Assembly: GCF_023051145.1 (NCBI RefSeq)
Contig: NZ_JALKFS010000005.1
Location: 434,001 to 498,000, forward strand
DNA from: Williamsia sp. DF01-3
GTDB lineage: Bacteria; Actinomycetota; Actinomycetes; Mycobacteriales; Mycobacteriaceae
DNA length: 64,000 nucleotides
Reading direction: 5' to 3'
The position numbers and the translations under genes are program-made. Positions within the stretch are counted from its first letter, which is position 1. Each line of letters opens with the position of its first letter. The notes below the pieces were generated by a model that saw only the letters and a program-made list of their open reading frames with translations, made no database searches and was not told the origin of the DNA. Below are positions 17,324 through 26,880 of this stretch, piece by piece.

Positions 17324-18895
17324 TCACCCTCCATGGCCCGACCGCAGCACGTTCTTCTGGATCTTCCCAGTCGAGGTCTTCGGCAGGTTGCTGAACACGA
17401 TCTCTTTGGGGACCTTGAACCGGGCGAGTCTGGTTCGGGCGAACTCGATCAGGTCGGCTGCAGTGAGGTCGTGGCCTGACCGGACGGTGACATAGGCGAC
17501 CGGCACCTCACCCCAGCGTTCGTCGGGACGGCCGACGACAGCCGACTCCACAACATCTGGATGCGCGTCGAGGACACGTTCGACCTCGACCGAGGCGATG
17601 TTCTCGCCGCCGGAGATGATGACGTCCTTGCTGCGGTCTTTGAGTTCCACGTAACCGTCGGGATGCATCACTGCCAGGTCGCCGGTGCGCAGCCACCCGT
17701 CCATGGTCGCGGCCCGGGTGGCGTCGGGATCGCGGTAGTAGCCCAGCATCACGTTGTTGCCGCTGACCACCAGCTCCCCGAGCGTCACGGCGTCGGCCGG
17801 CACGTCGTCGCCGTCGGGTGAAACGACCCGCACTGGCCCGGCGGTGATGTTCCCGATGCCCTGACGCGCCTTCTTCTCGGCCACGTCATCGGGGGTGGCT
17901 GCGTCCCACTCGGGTTGCCATTGATTGACAACGATGGGGCCGAAGGTCTCGGTCATCCCGTACAGGTGGGTCACTTCGACGTTGAGTGCGGCCATCCGGG
18001 CGCACAGGGCGGGCGACGGCGGAGCACCGCCGGTGGACACCTGGATCGGGGCGTCGAGCGGTGAGGCAGAACGATCCTCGGCGATCATCGTCAACACTGT
18101 CGGCGCAGCGCAGAAGTGGGTGATGCCGGTGTCGCGGACCAGGCGCCAGATCTCGGCCGTGTCGATCGCCCGCAAACAGACATGAGTTCCGCCTGCCGCG
18201 GTGACGGCCCAGGTGAAACACCAACCGTCGCAATGGAACATCGGGAGGGTCCACAGGTAGTTCGAGCCCGGGTCGAGACGCGACTGGTAGGCCATCGAAA
18301 CGGCCTGCAGGTATGCGCCCCGGTGGTGGTACATAACGCCTTTGGGCCGCCCGGTTGTCCCAGAGGTGTAGTTGATGGCCAACAGACCACGTTCGCTGGG
18401 TTGGCGCTGTACCGCGCCGGGAGACTGAGAGAGCAACTGTTCGTACTCGTCGTCGGGTCCTCCTGCCACGATCAGCCGAATACCCACTGCAGTGGCGACT
18501 TTCGCAGCAACGTCGGCGAACTCGGCTGTTGCCACAAGGACCCTCGCTCCACTGTGGTCGAGGATGTACTCGATCTCGGGCGCAGAGAGGCGAATGTTGA
18601 GGGGCACCAGAACCGAACCGTGCAGAGGGATGGCACTGTGCAGTTCGAGCATCACGTGGCTGTTGGCACACAGAGCCGCCACCCTGTCGCCCTCACCGAT
18701 CCCCAGGTCTTCGAGCACGCCGGTGAGGGCAAGCGCGCGTCGGTGGTAGTCGGCGTAAGTGAAAGTGAGATCGCCGTCGACGATGGCGGTTCGGTGCGCG
18801 AAGGCCTGCGCCGCACGCGTCAGAAATGCCGCCGGGGTCAGTGGGGCGAAGGTGAAGTCGCCCGGATCGGGGTCGGCTGCTCGTGCTGCTGGCAT
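17324..18895 (-). CDS. AMP-binding acyl-CoA synthetase (FadD-like)
   Basis: 523 residues from the second of two close ATGs; the first, at 18901, sits only 2 bp after GAGGGAG. Signature NYTSGTTGRPKGVMYHHRGA (P-loop), LYGMTETFGP (A5), GELVVSGNNVMLGYY, WLRTGDLAVMHPDGY (A7), the hinge KDRSKDVIISGGENI, and catalytic Lys in KTSTGKIQKN near the C-terminus. The pattern is that of medium-chain or aromatic acyl-CoA synthetases (about 520-545 residues). It activates a carboxylic acid with ATP and CoA. No beta-oxidation genes adjoin it, so the substrate is open. Confidence 0.88.
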   Translation of the reverse strand: MPAARAADPDPGDFTFAPLTPAAFLTRAAQAFAHRTAIVDGDLTFTYADYHRRALALTGVLEDLGIGEGDRVAALCANSHVMLELHSAIPLHGSVLVPLNIRLSAPEIEYILDHSGARVLVATAEFADVAAKVATAVGIRLIVAGGPDDEYEQLLSQSPGAVQRQPSERGLLAINYTSGTTGRPKGVMYHHRGAYLQAVSMAYQSRLDPGSNYLWTLPMFHCDGWCFTWAVTAAGGTHVCLRAIDTAEIWRLVRDTGITHFCAAPTVLTMIAEDRSASPLDAPIQVSTGGAPPSPALCARMAALNVEVTHLYGMTETFGPIVVNQWQPEWDAATPDDVAEKKARQGIGNITAGPVRVVSPDGDDVPADAVTLGELVVSGNNVMLGYYRDPDATRAATMDGWLRTGDLAVMHPDGYVELKDRSKDVIISGGENIASVEVERVLDAHPDVVESAVVGRPDERWGEVPVAYVTVRSGHDLTAADLIEFARTRLARFKVPKEIVFSNLPKTSTGKIQKNVLRSGHGG

Positions 18896-19058
18896 CGTCA
18901 TAGCTCCCTCGTACAAATCGCGATCCTGCAATCGTATGCTCCGCGTCTGGTTGCATTCACCCCAAAGGGATGATGCACGTCCGCGTGGCAGGACGAAGAG
19001 TTACAAGGGCAGCAGGTCGTCTGCGGTCGGACGCCTTTCTCGACGATGTGGGGCAAAC

Positions 19059-20405
19059 ATGATGGCTACCAGGGCCGATCAACCTCTCGATCGTGCCGAG
19101 CGAGCCGAGCTCGATCGTTTGCGCCGACAGGTTGCAGAGAGCCGGCGCGACCAACTCGACGGAGGTGCCGGCTCCGGTATCCCCACCGATCGCCGGGCAC
19201 TGCGATGGACGGCAACCATTCTGCTCCTCATCATCGTTGCCGCACTGGCAATCTCGGGAGTGCTTGCCCGCTTCGCGCGCAGCGAGGTGTTGGATACCGA
19301 TCGATACGTCGAGACCGTGTCCCCGCTGGCCCGTAACACCGCACTCCAGAACGAACTCTCAACCCAGATCACCGCAGTCATCATGGAGCGAGCAAAGATC
19401 GCAGAGGTGACGCGAGAGGCGCTGTCCGCGCTCACACAGAATGCGCCCAACGTGCCCCCGACGGTCGTCGGGCTGGCCCCGGTGCTGACCGAACAGGCGA
19501 AATCGTTCATCGACCAAACCGTGAGATCACTCTTGGGCTCCGAAGAGTTCGAGGAGCTTTGGGTAGAGGCCAACAAACAGGCGCACGAGGCCCTGGTGAA
19601 ACTTCTGACCGGTGAGGCGCGGGCGGCAATCGTCGTGGACGACTCGGGCACCGTGAGCATCGCACTCGAGCCGATAGTCGCGAAAGTTCGCGACCGGCTC
19701 AAGGATCGTGGGTTTGCCTTCGCGGACAACATCCCGGACATCGACACAACGTTTGTGATTTTCCGGTCGCCGGACCTGGTCAAGGCGCAGAACGCAGTCT
19801 CCGCGCTCGACAGGGCGTCCGCGATCCTTCCCTGGCTGACCTTGCTTGTGGCAGTGGCCGCGGTCTGGGCTGCGCCCAGGGGATCTCGGCGACGTGCGAT
19901 GTCATTGGTCGGTGTCTCGATCGCGCTGGCCATGGTGGTCCTGGCCATCGGGCTGAGCATCGGCCGGTCGGTGTACCTCGACGCGGTTCCGGCCGACGTG
20001 CTGTCGCGCGGGTCGGCGGAGGCCCTCATCGATGCGGTGTTGGTACCTCTGCGCTCCATGCTTCGTGCCCTCGCCGTCGTTGCTGTAGTGGTGGCGCTGG
20101 CCGGGTATCTGAGCGGGTCCTCACGTTCTGCAGGCGCTGTTCGCGGTGCATATTCGAATGCGGTGGAATCCCTGCGCGGCAGGGGTACGCGTGCGCCCCA
20201 TCCCGTCGAGACGTTCGCCGCGAGGTATCGGATACCGTTGCGTCTCAGCATCATTGCCGTCGCGATTGCCGTCCTGGTGTTCTGGGACTACCCCTCCGGG
20301 CTCGTGGTCACGGCCACCGTTCTCGTGACGGTGATCGCCATGGTGGTCGTGGAACTCGTTGCCCGGCCAGCAGTTGTGCAGAACGCACCTGAGTCAGGCA
20401 GTTGA
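19059..20405 (+). CDS. Multi-pass membrane protein, unknown function
   Basis: 448 residues from the first of two adjacent ATGs (19059, 19062) with GGGG upstream. N-terminal cytosolic coiled segment (AERAELDRLRRQVAESRRDQ), then a helix WTATILLLIIVAALAISGVL. A large outside domain of about 200 residues follows (rich in E/K, with ENTALQNELSTQITAV-like helices), then four to five C-terminal helices. The arrangement is common in actinobacterial integral membrane proteins of unknown function. Its 3' end overlaps the convergent drug-exporter gene by 12 bp. Confidence 0.78.
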   Translation: MMATRADQPLDRAERAELDRLRRQVAESRRDQLDGGAGSGIPTDRRALRWTATILLLIIVAALAISGVLARFARSEVLDTDRYVETVSPLARNTALQNELSTQITAVIMERAKIAEVTREALSALTQNAPNVPPTVVGLAPVLTEQAKSFIDQTVRSLLGSEEFEELWVEANKQAHEALVKLLTGEARAAIVVDDSGTVSIALEPIVAKVRDRLKDRGFAFADNIPDIDTTFVIFRSPDLVKAQNAVSALDRASAILPWLTLLVAVAAVWAAPRGSRRRAMSLVGVSIALAMVVLAIGLSIGRSVYLDAVPADVLSRGSAEALIDAVLVPLRSMLRALAVVAVVVALAGYLSGSSRSAGAVRGAYSNAVESLRGRGTRAPHPVETFAARYRIPLRLSIIAVAIAVLVFWDYPSGLVVTATVLVTVIAMVVVELVARPAVVQNAPESGS

Positions 20406-22049
20406 ATCCGTCCCTGACGCTTTACCGGACGTCGGTGCACCTACGGGTACGCGAGGTAGGCCGCCGGTGAAGAACAAAGCGACGATCGCCAGTAATGCCG
20501 CCAATCCGAAAGCGACGCGCAACGCTTTGAGCCGAGACTCCGAGTTCAGTGACACAACGGATTCTGCCTGGGTCTCAGGGACGGAGGCGTCTTCCAAAGC
20601 GTCTTCGAGTTGTGTGTCCGAGATGAACGGAACACCGGCGACGAGCTCAGACGTGGCCCGTTCTTTGACGGCTGTCGGTACACCCGGATTGTCTTCGATC
20701 CCTGTGATGACCGAGGTGGTCAAGGTTGCGATCAACACGGATCCGATCAACGCGGTCCCCAGTGATGCCCCGAGATTCGTGGCGGTGTTCTGTAACCCAC
20801 CCACTTCGGCGCTCTGGGAATCGGGGACCGCCGACACCGTCACCGCGCCCAGTTGCGAAGCCAAAGCGCCCAATCCCAGCCCCATCAGCAGCATGGGAAC
20901 AGCGACGATTCCCGCGTTGGCGGCGGGATCGAGGCCGCCGACCAGGATGAGGATTCCGATGATCATCGAGCCCAGGCCGAGACGGACCACGCGGCGGGGA
21001 TCGGCTTGCGGCCGAAACTTGGGTATTCCGGCCGCGGCCAGCAGTAGCGCTATCGACAACGGGATCAGCCGGATGCCGGTGTCGAGTGCGTTGAGCTCGA
21101 GCACGACGGAAAGGAAGAGCGGAACCGCGAAGAAGACACCTGCCTGCACTGTGAACTGAGCGAAGAACATCGTCAGCCCGCCTGCGAGTTGCCGATTACG
21201 CAGAAGTTGAGGGTCGATCAGCGGCTCGCCACCAGTGGCAGCGAGATGACTTTGCCATCGGAGAAAGACGTACAAGACCCCGAGTCCGGCGACCAGGAGC
21301 CAGATCACCGGCGACAGTCCCAGGATCTGTGTGGCACCGGGTTTGGCGATGATCCATCCCCATTGGCTTGAACGCAGCACCCCGAACACGATCATGCCGA
21401 GACTCGTCACCGACAGGGCTGAGCCGACGAGGTCGAGGCGGACCTTCGCAGGCGGTGTCTCTTTTATGCGCCCCAGCACGAGCAGGATCACAACTACCAG
21501 GACAACCTCGCCGGCGAAGACGTAACGCCAGGATGCAAAGGTGGTCACTGCGCCGCCGATCAGTGGACCCGCTGCGACGGCCATCGCACCCGAGGCCGCG
21601 ACCAGACCGTATGCCGCAGCACGTTTGGCAGCAACGAAGTTGGCGGCAACCAGAGCGACGATCGCCGGCATTATCAGGGCGGCGCCGACCCCCTCCAGCA
21701 ACGACCAGCCGATGAGCAGGACAGGCAGATTCGGAGCCAATGCGGTGGTCAGCGAACCCGCTCCGTAGATCATCAAGCCGATCGCAAAAGCCTTTCGACG
21801 ACCGATGATTGTTCCGATCTTGCCGCCGGAGATCATCAGCGTCGCCATCACCAACGTGTACAGGGTGATCGCGGTCTGAATGCCGGTGATCGTGGTGTCC
21901 AGATCGTTCGCGACCGTTGACATGGACACGTTCATCACCGAACTGTCCAGCGTCATGAGGAACTGTCCGGCCGCCAGAACCGTGAGTACCAGTCCTGAGC
22001 CACCCGCCACCTCGGAGTGGTGTCCATCTGGCCGAGCGGACACAGACAT
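20394..22049 (-). CDS. MFS drug exporter, 14-TM DHA2 (EmrB/QacA) type
   Basis: 551 residues from the ATG at 22049 with AAGGGAG upstream. Fourteen hydrophobic helices with DHA2 hallmarks: FLMTLDSSVMNVSMSTVAND (motif D1 in helix 1), GGKIGTIIGRRKAF (motif A loop), and a motif C-like glycine-rich helix 5 (GAMAVAAGPLIGGAV). The C-terminal 80 residues contain a periplasmic-like acidic loop and a last helix. Proton-driven export of drugs or metabolites is the family role. No adjacent regulator is visible. The nearest gene upstream is the UbiA gene, reading the same way at a 280 bp distance. Confidence 0.9.
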   Translation of the reverse strand: MSVSARPDGHHSEVAGGSGLVLTVLAAGQFLMTLDSSVMNVSMSTVANDLDTTITGIQTAITLYTLVMATLMISGGKIGTIIGRRKAFAIGLMIYGAGSLTTALAPNLPVLLIGWSLLEGVGAALIMPAIVALVAANFVAAKRAAAYGLVAASGAMAVAAGPLIGGAVTTFASWRYVFAGEVVLVVVILLVLGRIKETPPAKVRLDLVGSALSVTSLGMIVFGVLRSSQWGWIIAKPGATQILGLSPVIWLLVAGLGVLYVFLRWQSHLAATGGEPLIDPQLLRNRQLAGGLTMFFAQFTVQAGVFFAVPLFLSVVLELNALDTGIRLIPLSIALLLAAAGIPKFRPQADPRRVVRLGLGSMIIGILILVGGLDPAANAGIVAVPMLLMGLGLGALASQLGAVTVSAVPDSQSAEVGGLQNTATNLGASLGTALIGSVLIATLTTSVITGIEDNPGVPTAVKERATSELVAGVPFISDTQLEDALEDASVPETQAESVVSLNSESRLKALRVAFGLAALLAIVALFFTGGLPRVPVGAPTSGKASGTDSTA

Positions 22050-22327
22050 CGTCACTCCCTTCCACTCGCCGGAGCCTGCCTGGCGCCTCTGGTGCCGATG
22101 TGCCACTGTGGCACGCGTCCGAAGCTGTCGAGTCACCCGAATCGGGTGATCCTCCGGCTGCCTCGCAACGTGCCATTCCACCGGCAACGTGGGTTTCAGT
22201 GAGTCGACGGGGTTGGTGCCGGCTCGCCAAGACGAATCGTCCGACCCAACGACCCGTCAGTTTTTGGACGTTCGAAACACACTGAGCTGCAACAGATGAA
22301 TCCACTCTGAGGCCCTGTCCGTTCCGG

Positions 22328-23137
22328 TCACCGCGCGATCAGCACAAGCATGGTGACATCGACCGCGGCGATGACGATCGCACCATAGAACGGGGTCCGG
22401 CCAGGAGCGCGCATCGTCGCCAATGCGATGACAACCACCGCGCCGAGTCCCGCCCACAGCCACGGCATATGGGCGTTGGCGATCACTGCGATTGCCGTGG
22501 CGCCCACGAGCAGTCCTGCTGCGACATAGGGGATTCTTCGAGCGCCCAACAGATGCGGCAATCCTTCGATGCCGGTGGCGGCATCGTCTCCGAGGTCGGG
22601 CACCACGTTGAGCAGGTGTGCGCCCACCCCGAGCAGTCCACTGACCGCGACCATCCACAGCGGCGGCAGATGACTCGGCTCGGCGGTCAGCATCACAACC
22701 ACAGGTAGCGAACCGAACGCGACGAAGTAGGGAACCCAGGAGAACACCGTCGATTTGAGAACTGCGTTGTAGGCCAGCGCAGAACCGACGCCCAGAACCA
22801 GGTGGACCAGTCCCGGTGCCACTCCGCACGCCAGCGATGCGACCACACACACCACGGCAGCGATGACAACCGAAACGGTCACCGTCCTGGAGCTGAGGTG
22901 GCCGGCGGCCAGCGGTTTGTCGGTCCGGCCGACCTGCCGGTCCCGGTCCCGGTCGATGAGATCGTTTGTCCAGCCGACGATCAGCTGACCGCTGAAGACG
23001 GCGACCATCAACACGAAGACCAACCGGGCCTCGACGTCGGCGGCGAAGGCGACAGCCGCGGTCAGCGCGGTGACAGCGAGGGCCGGGATCACGTGGGCCG
23101 CGCCCACCAACGCAACTGCCGGCCGGAGCGTCAGCAC
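22328..23137 (-). CDS. UbiA-family prenyltransferase
   Basis: 269 residues from a GTG at 23137; the alternative TTG at 23245 adds a non-conserved tail. Eight to nine membrane helices. The first Asp-rich motif is intact (GWTNDLIDRDRD, NDxxDxxxD); the second is DLGDDAATGIEGLP. Such enzymes transfer a prenyl chain from a diphosphate to an aromatic or polar acceptor. The closest family I recall is the Streptomyces SCO3242-type group. A phosphodiesterase gene of the alkaline-phosphatase superfamily sits directly upstream in the same direction and may be co-transcribed. Acceptor and donor unknown. Confidence 0.85.
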   Translation of the reverse strand: MLTLRPAVALVGAAHVIPALAVTALTAAVAFAADVEARLVFVLMVAVFSGQLIVGWTNDLIDRDRDRQVGRTDKPLAAGHLSSRTVTVSVVIAAVVCVVASLACGVAPGLVHLVLGVGSALAYNAVLKSTVFSWVPYFVAFGSLPVVVMLTAEPSHLPPLWMVAVSGLLGVGAHLLNVVPDLGDDAATGIEGLPHLLGARRIPYVAAGLLVGATAIAVIANAHMPWLWAGLGAVVVIALATMRAPGRTPFYGAIVIAAVDVTMLVLIAR

Positions 23138-23250
23138 GCTACGTCGATCACCATGGGGCCGGTGGCGGCACGTCGAGTGGTCCGTATTGCCTTCACCGAA
23201 CCAACGGTACGGCGAACTCGTTCCGAACAGCCTGCTCGAACACAAACAGG

Positions 23251-24426
23251 TCAGCGGGTGCCCCGCAGAACGATGGCCGGGACCAACTGCTCTGCCGAGT
23301 CCCAGGCTCCGTGCTGCCCGACGAGCTGGGACTCGAGTGGTTCGACGACGGAGCGCACCATCGCGGTCGCTCCGCGGGCCGCCGCGATCACATCACCGAT
23401 CCTGACCTTGTGCCGCTCGGTCACTGCCGACCCGAACCAGCCGGCATCGATGGCCTCTTCCCGGGTGACCACGGTCGCGCGGTCGCCCAGCGTCTCCTGC
23501 CAGACGCTCCGTACATCGGACGCTGCTGCCGGTTCGGTGTAGATGTGCCGTACCCGTGCCTCACCGGCGACCGCAGTGGTACCGATCGTCAGCTCGTGGT
23601 GGGTGTCGATGTCGAATCGGCCGGTCGAGGTATCGACCATCCCGTGGTCACCTGTCACGACGATCTGCATGCCCGCTGGTAGTTCATCGGCAAGTGCGCC
23701 GACCATCTCGTCGATGAGGCGCAACTGTTCGCGCCAGGACTCCGATCCCGGCCCCTCGAGGTGCCCGGCGAGGTCGAGGCCCCCGTAATAGGCATATGCC
23801 AGGGTCGGTTCGCGCCCGGTCATCTCGGCGAGGATCGCCACGCGCAGTTCATCGAGCTTCTCGGCGGCGATCACCTGTCCGGCCCCGCGGAAGGCTGCGC
23901 GCGAGAGACCCGATCCGATGTGGTGTCCCGGGACGATCTGACGGGTGACAAATCCTTGTGCGCGGCAGCGCTCGAAAATCGTTGTCCCCGATTGGATGTC
24001 CTCGGGTACCGCCACATGCATCAGGTCGTGGTCGTGATCTCCGTGCACGCACCATCGCAGTGTGTTCAGGATCGGCGACTGGGGGACCAGCCCATCGGCA
24101 CCGGCCCTGAACGTGTAGCCGACCATCCCGTGTTGTCCCACCGTGCGCCCGGTACTCAAGCTGGTCAGGCTCACCGACGTGGTGGCCGGGAAGCCGGCGG
24201 CGACCACCGTCGAATGGTCCAGACTCGCGGCATTGAGATTCGGGGCATCAGTCGGATGGGCGGCCACCAGTTCCGCACCCAGACCGTCGATGAGTAGGAC
24301 TGTTGCCGAGTGGGCCGGGACAAGGTGCAGCCGGTTGTCGAAGTCGGCCGCACCGAGCGATGCGGCGACCGACTCGAGCACCGACGACAACGGTGGCAGG
24401 GTGCTGTGGGGATCCAATTCGCTCAT
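23251..24426 (-). CDS. Alkaline-phosphatase-superfamily phosphodiesterase/nucleotide pyrophosphatase
   Basis: 391 residues. Metal and nucleophile landmarks: VLLIDGLGAELV (first Asp), GFPATTSVSLTSLSTG (Thr nucleophile region), YYGGLDLAGHLEGPGS (Asp/His) and VVTGDHGMVD (Asp-His). The second zinc His is in LVGQHGAWDS-type sequence at the end. No signal peptide. Family members hydrolyse phosphodiesters or pyrophosphates. Read in the same direction as the UbiA gene downstream, so the pair may process a prenylated phospho-compound, which is speculation from context. Confidence 0.85.
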   Translation of the reverse strand: MSELDPHSTLPPLSSVLESVAASLGAADFDNRLHLVPAHSATVLLIDGLGAELVAAHPTDAPNLNAASLDHSTVVAAGFPATTSVSLTSLSTGRTVGQHGMVGYTFRAGADGLVPQSPILNTLRWCVHGDHDHDLMHVAVPEDIQSGTTIFERCRAQGFVTRQIVPGHHIGSGLSRAAFRGAGQVIAAEKLDELRVAILAEMTGREPTLAYAYYGGLDLAGHLEGPGSESWREQLRLIDEMVGALADELPAGMQIVVTGDHGMVDTSTGRFDIDTHHELTIGTTAVAGEARVRHIYTEPAAASDVRSVWQETLGDRATVVTREEAIDAGWFGSAVTERHKVRIGDVIAAARGATAMVRSVVEPLESQLVGQHGAWDSAEQLVPAIVLRGTR

Positions 24427-24437
24427 CGGCTACGACG

Positions 24438-25094
24438 CTAACCTGCGACCGCCTGTCCCGCAGGCGCTTTCTTGCGGGGGAGACTCAGGAGGGAGGCAGC
24501 CAGGAAGCAGAGGGCGCCGGTGAAGGTGCCGCCCTGATCGAGGAGCGGGGCGATCGGGGAGCCAGCGCTGTCGACGTAGGCACCGGCCGCAGAGAAGCCG
24601 AAGGCAACGGAGCCGACCGTGTTGAGGACGGTCGCGGGCCATGCGGGCGCATCGGGCTCGTCACGTCGTCGATACAGGTCGGTGGCGAAGACGGCGAGCG
24701 CAGAACTCACCAGAAACGCGATGGACCCGTAGACGTCGGGGCGCCAGCTGTATCGATCCTGATCCACTATCGAGTGCACGATGAGCGCGGCACCGGTGCT
24801 GATGTTGAAGGCGATGGTGCCGAAGAACTGGATGAGACCCGACAGCCATTCGGAAACGTGGACTTCTCGTCCCACCTTGAGTGATCCCGTGATGGCGGAG
24901 GCGGCCCCGAGGTGCCCGGACAGCCGGAACTGAAGCAATGCCGCGGCAGTGAAGAACCACGAGCCGCCGAAGAAGGCGATGTTGGAGGCGGTGGAACCGG
25001 CAGCGCCTGCGAATCCAGGCGCCGAACCCACGGCGAAGGCCGCCGATCCGATGGCAAAGCCCCAGCACTCAGTGCGTACGGGGTGCCGGATCAC
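24438..25094 (-). CDS. YrhK-like multi-pass membrane protein
   Basis: 218 residues with about six hydrophobic segments in two similar halves: CWGFAIGSAAFAVGSAPGF and the later TVLNTVGSVAFGFSAAGAY. The repeated GS-x-x-F pattern resembles the YrhK domain found in actinobacterial membrane proteins. No enzymatic motif. It lies 11 bp upstream of the phosphodiesterase gene, so it probably heads that operon. Function unknown. Confidence 0.65.
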   Translation of the reverse strand: MIRHPVRTECWGFAIGSAAFAVGSAPGFAGAAGSTASNIAFFGGSWFFTAAALLQFRLSGHLGAASAITGSLKVGREVHVSEWLSGLIQFFGTIAFNISTGAALIVHSIVDQDRYSWRPDVYGSIAFLVSSALAVFATDLYRRRDEPDAPAWPATVLNTVGSVAFGFSAAGAYVDSAGSPIAPLLDQGGTFTGALCFLAASLLSLPRKKAPAGQAVAG

Positions 25095-25144
25095 CCCCGC
25101 AGGTTAGCGCGCGGCTTGCCCGACAGATCCGAAACCACAGGGCA

Positions 25145-26053
25145 TCAGGTGCAGCGGAGCGGATCGAGGACGTCGGTGCGGAACCGCGCCATGTCCTCGA
25201 TCTTCTGCTCGGTGGTGGCGTCGGGCCCGCTGTAGAACATCCAGGGCATCGTCAGCACGTGGGTGATGCCTGTGTGCGCTGCCTGGCGATAGTCATCTGG
25301 AGTGATCGCATCGATCAGCGGGGCGATGATGGTGAACGCCGTCTCCGCCCGGCCCACGTCGCTACGCAGGGAATGCAACCGCTCGGCCACGTCGGCCGCT
25401 CCGGCAGTGGTGATGAGATCGCCGACCCATCCGTCGTAGCGCGCCGCACGTTTGAGGGCACGGTCGGTGAGGCCGCCGACGAAGACCGGGATGTGCGGTG
25501 GAGTCGGTGACATCTCGACCGGCGGGGTCGGGTAGTCGTCGCCGTCGAATGTGGTCCACCCAGGAGTCCACAGGTCTCGCATCAGGCTGATCATCTCGTC
25601 GGTTCTCTTACCCCGGCCGGCGAATCGCGCACCGAGCAAGTCGAATTCGTCCTTGCTCCATCCCACTCCGATCCCGAGTTCTAGGCGCCCGCCGCTGAGT
25701 GTCGACGCTGTCCCGATGGCCTTGGCGGCTGTGAACGGGTCGCGCAGTGCTGGGATGTACACGGTCGTGACAAAGCGGAGCGTGCTGGTGCACTGCGCGA
25801 GACCGCCGATGAGCACCCACGGATCGGGCCAATCGGTGAACGGCTCCCAGCGGGTCTTGCCATCACGCGTGTACGGGTAAGGGGTTGTCAGTTCGGCGAA
25901 GTCCACGACGTGGTCAGGGATGCCGAGGCCGTCGAACCCCAACCGGTCGGCTGCCTTCGCGATCGCGAAGGTCTCGGCGATCGGGAGGTAAGCGGTGCTG
26001 ATGTAGAAGTTCAGGTCGGCGCCGTCGATGTGCGGCGCGGCGCGCTCAGCCAT
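25145..26053 (-). CDS. LLM-class F420-dependent oxidoreductase
   Basis: 302 residues from the ATG at 26053; a GTG at 26062 is also in frame. Luciferase-like TIM barrel: YLPIAETFAIAKAADRLGFD, TTVYIPALRDPFTAAKAIGT, GRLELGIGVGWSKDEFDLLG and PVFVGGLTDRALKRAARYDGW are the usual strands of the F420-dependent subgroup. The start overlaps the end of the TetR gene by 8 bp, so the two are translationally coupled. The enzyme would oxidise or reduce an alcohol or ketone using F420; substrate unknown. The TetR operator upstream probably controls it. Confidence 0.87.
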   Translation of the reverse strand: MAERAAPHIDGADLNFYISTAYLPIAETFAIAKAADRLGFDGLGIPDHVVDFAELTTPYPYTRDGKTRWEPFTDWPDPWVLIGGLAQCTSTLRFVTTVYIPALRDPFTAAKAIGTASTLSGGRLELGIGVGWSKDEFDLLGARFAGRGKRTDEMISLMRDLWTPGWTTFDGDDYPTPPVEMSPTPPHIPVFVGGLTDRALKRAARYDGWVGDLITTAGAADVAERLHSLRSDVGRAETAFTIIAPLIDAITPDDYRQAAHTGITHVLTMPWMFYSGPDATTEQKIEDMARFRTDVLDPLRCT

Positions 26054-26627
26054 TGTCGGCACCGGACAGAACGAACTCCGAAGCCCGGATCAGCCGCTGC
26101 GCCATCGTCTCGTAGGAGATGTAGCCCATACCCGAATGCATCATCGCGCCCGCCACGGCGATGTTCAGCGCGTCGAGTCTGGCAGGCGTGTACATGTCGT
26201 CCAGAGCGTGGGCGAGTCGCTCGGCGATCAATTCTCCTGCGCTGGTTCGCAATCGGCTCACATCGGGGTCGTCGCTGAGCATGGCGGCCATCGCCGCGAC
26301 GCTCAACGCGGGCTCGTCGGACAGAAAGGTCGCGAGGCCGGTGAAGGTTCGCTCGAGCCGTGTCGTCGCCCCTGCCCCGACGAGTGGCTCGGCGCACCAC
26401 TGCTGGAGTCTGCGGTGGAACGCCTCCGACACCAGATGCGGTTTGGAGGCGAAATAGCCGTAGGCGGTCGCGTGGGTGACACCGGCCCGGCGGCATACGT
26501 CTCGCATCGCGAGGTGGTCGTAGCCGACCTCCTGGAGCGCCTCGACGGCGGCGTTCACGAGCCGGTCGGCGGTCTCACTTGGTCTGCCGGCCAGTGATCG
26601 GCGTCCCGACCTGGATTGTTCGAGCAT
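26046..26627 (-). CDS. TetR/AcrR-family regulator
   Basis: 193 residues from an ATG with GAGGAG upstream. N-terminal HTH: RLVNAAVEALQEVGYDHLAM, then RDVCRRAGVTHATAYGYFAS. C-terminal ligand domain is alpha-helical. It is followed by the LLM gene in one operon and is divergent from the aldehyde dehydrogenase operon. Between them is a perfect palindrome plus a partial copy (26701-26724), a classic arrangement for a self-regulating TetR that also controls the divergent operon. Inducer unknown, perhaps an aldehyde or its precursor. Confidence 0.9.
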   Translation of the reverse strand: MLEQSRSGRRSLAGRPSETADRLVNAAVEALQEVGYDHLAMRDVCRRAGVTHATAYGYFASKPHLVSEAFHRRLQQWCAEPLVGAGATTRLERTFTGLATFLSDEPALSVAAMAAMLSDDPDVSRLRTSAGELIAERLAHALDDMYTPARLDALNIAVAGAMMHSGMGYISYETMAQRLIRASEFVLSGADNG

Positions 26628-26700
26628 CGTGCTCCTCGAGGATGGGTGAAATCAGCTTGTGGAGAGGGTCCGGATCGCGACGGCGACCGTCTTGCGTACC

Positions 26701-26724
26701 TTACACGTGTAAATACACCTGTAA
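26701..26724. promoter_or_regulatory. Probable TetR operator (palindrome plus partial repeat)
   Basis: TTACACGTGTAA at 26701-26712 is a perfect 12-bp palindrome. Directly after it TACACCTGTAA (26714-26724) repeats the core TACAC-TGTAA with one change, a 12-13 bp period. It lies 74 bp from the tetR start and 157 bp from the dehydrogenase start, where it could block both promoters. Confidence 0.75.
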
Positions 26725-26880
26725 AGCAAGACGCTGAAGATTGATCCTCGCTGGTGAGAGGGCTGATTTCTCGTTGCAACTCGGATGCAACGGCACCGGT
26801 CATAGTGTGTGCCTTACGTCACACGTGGCCGCCCTGCGGGGGCGGGTCACCAGGGCCACCACAGGTAACAGAGGAGCATC

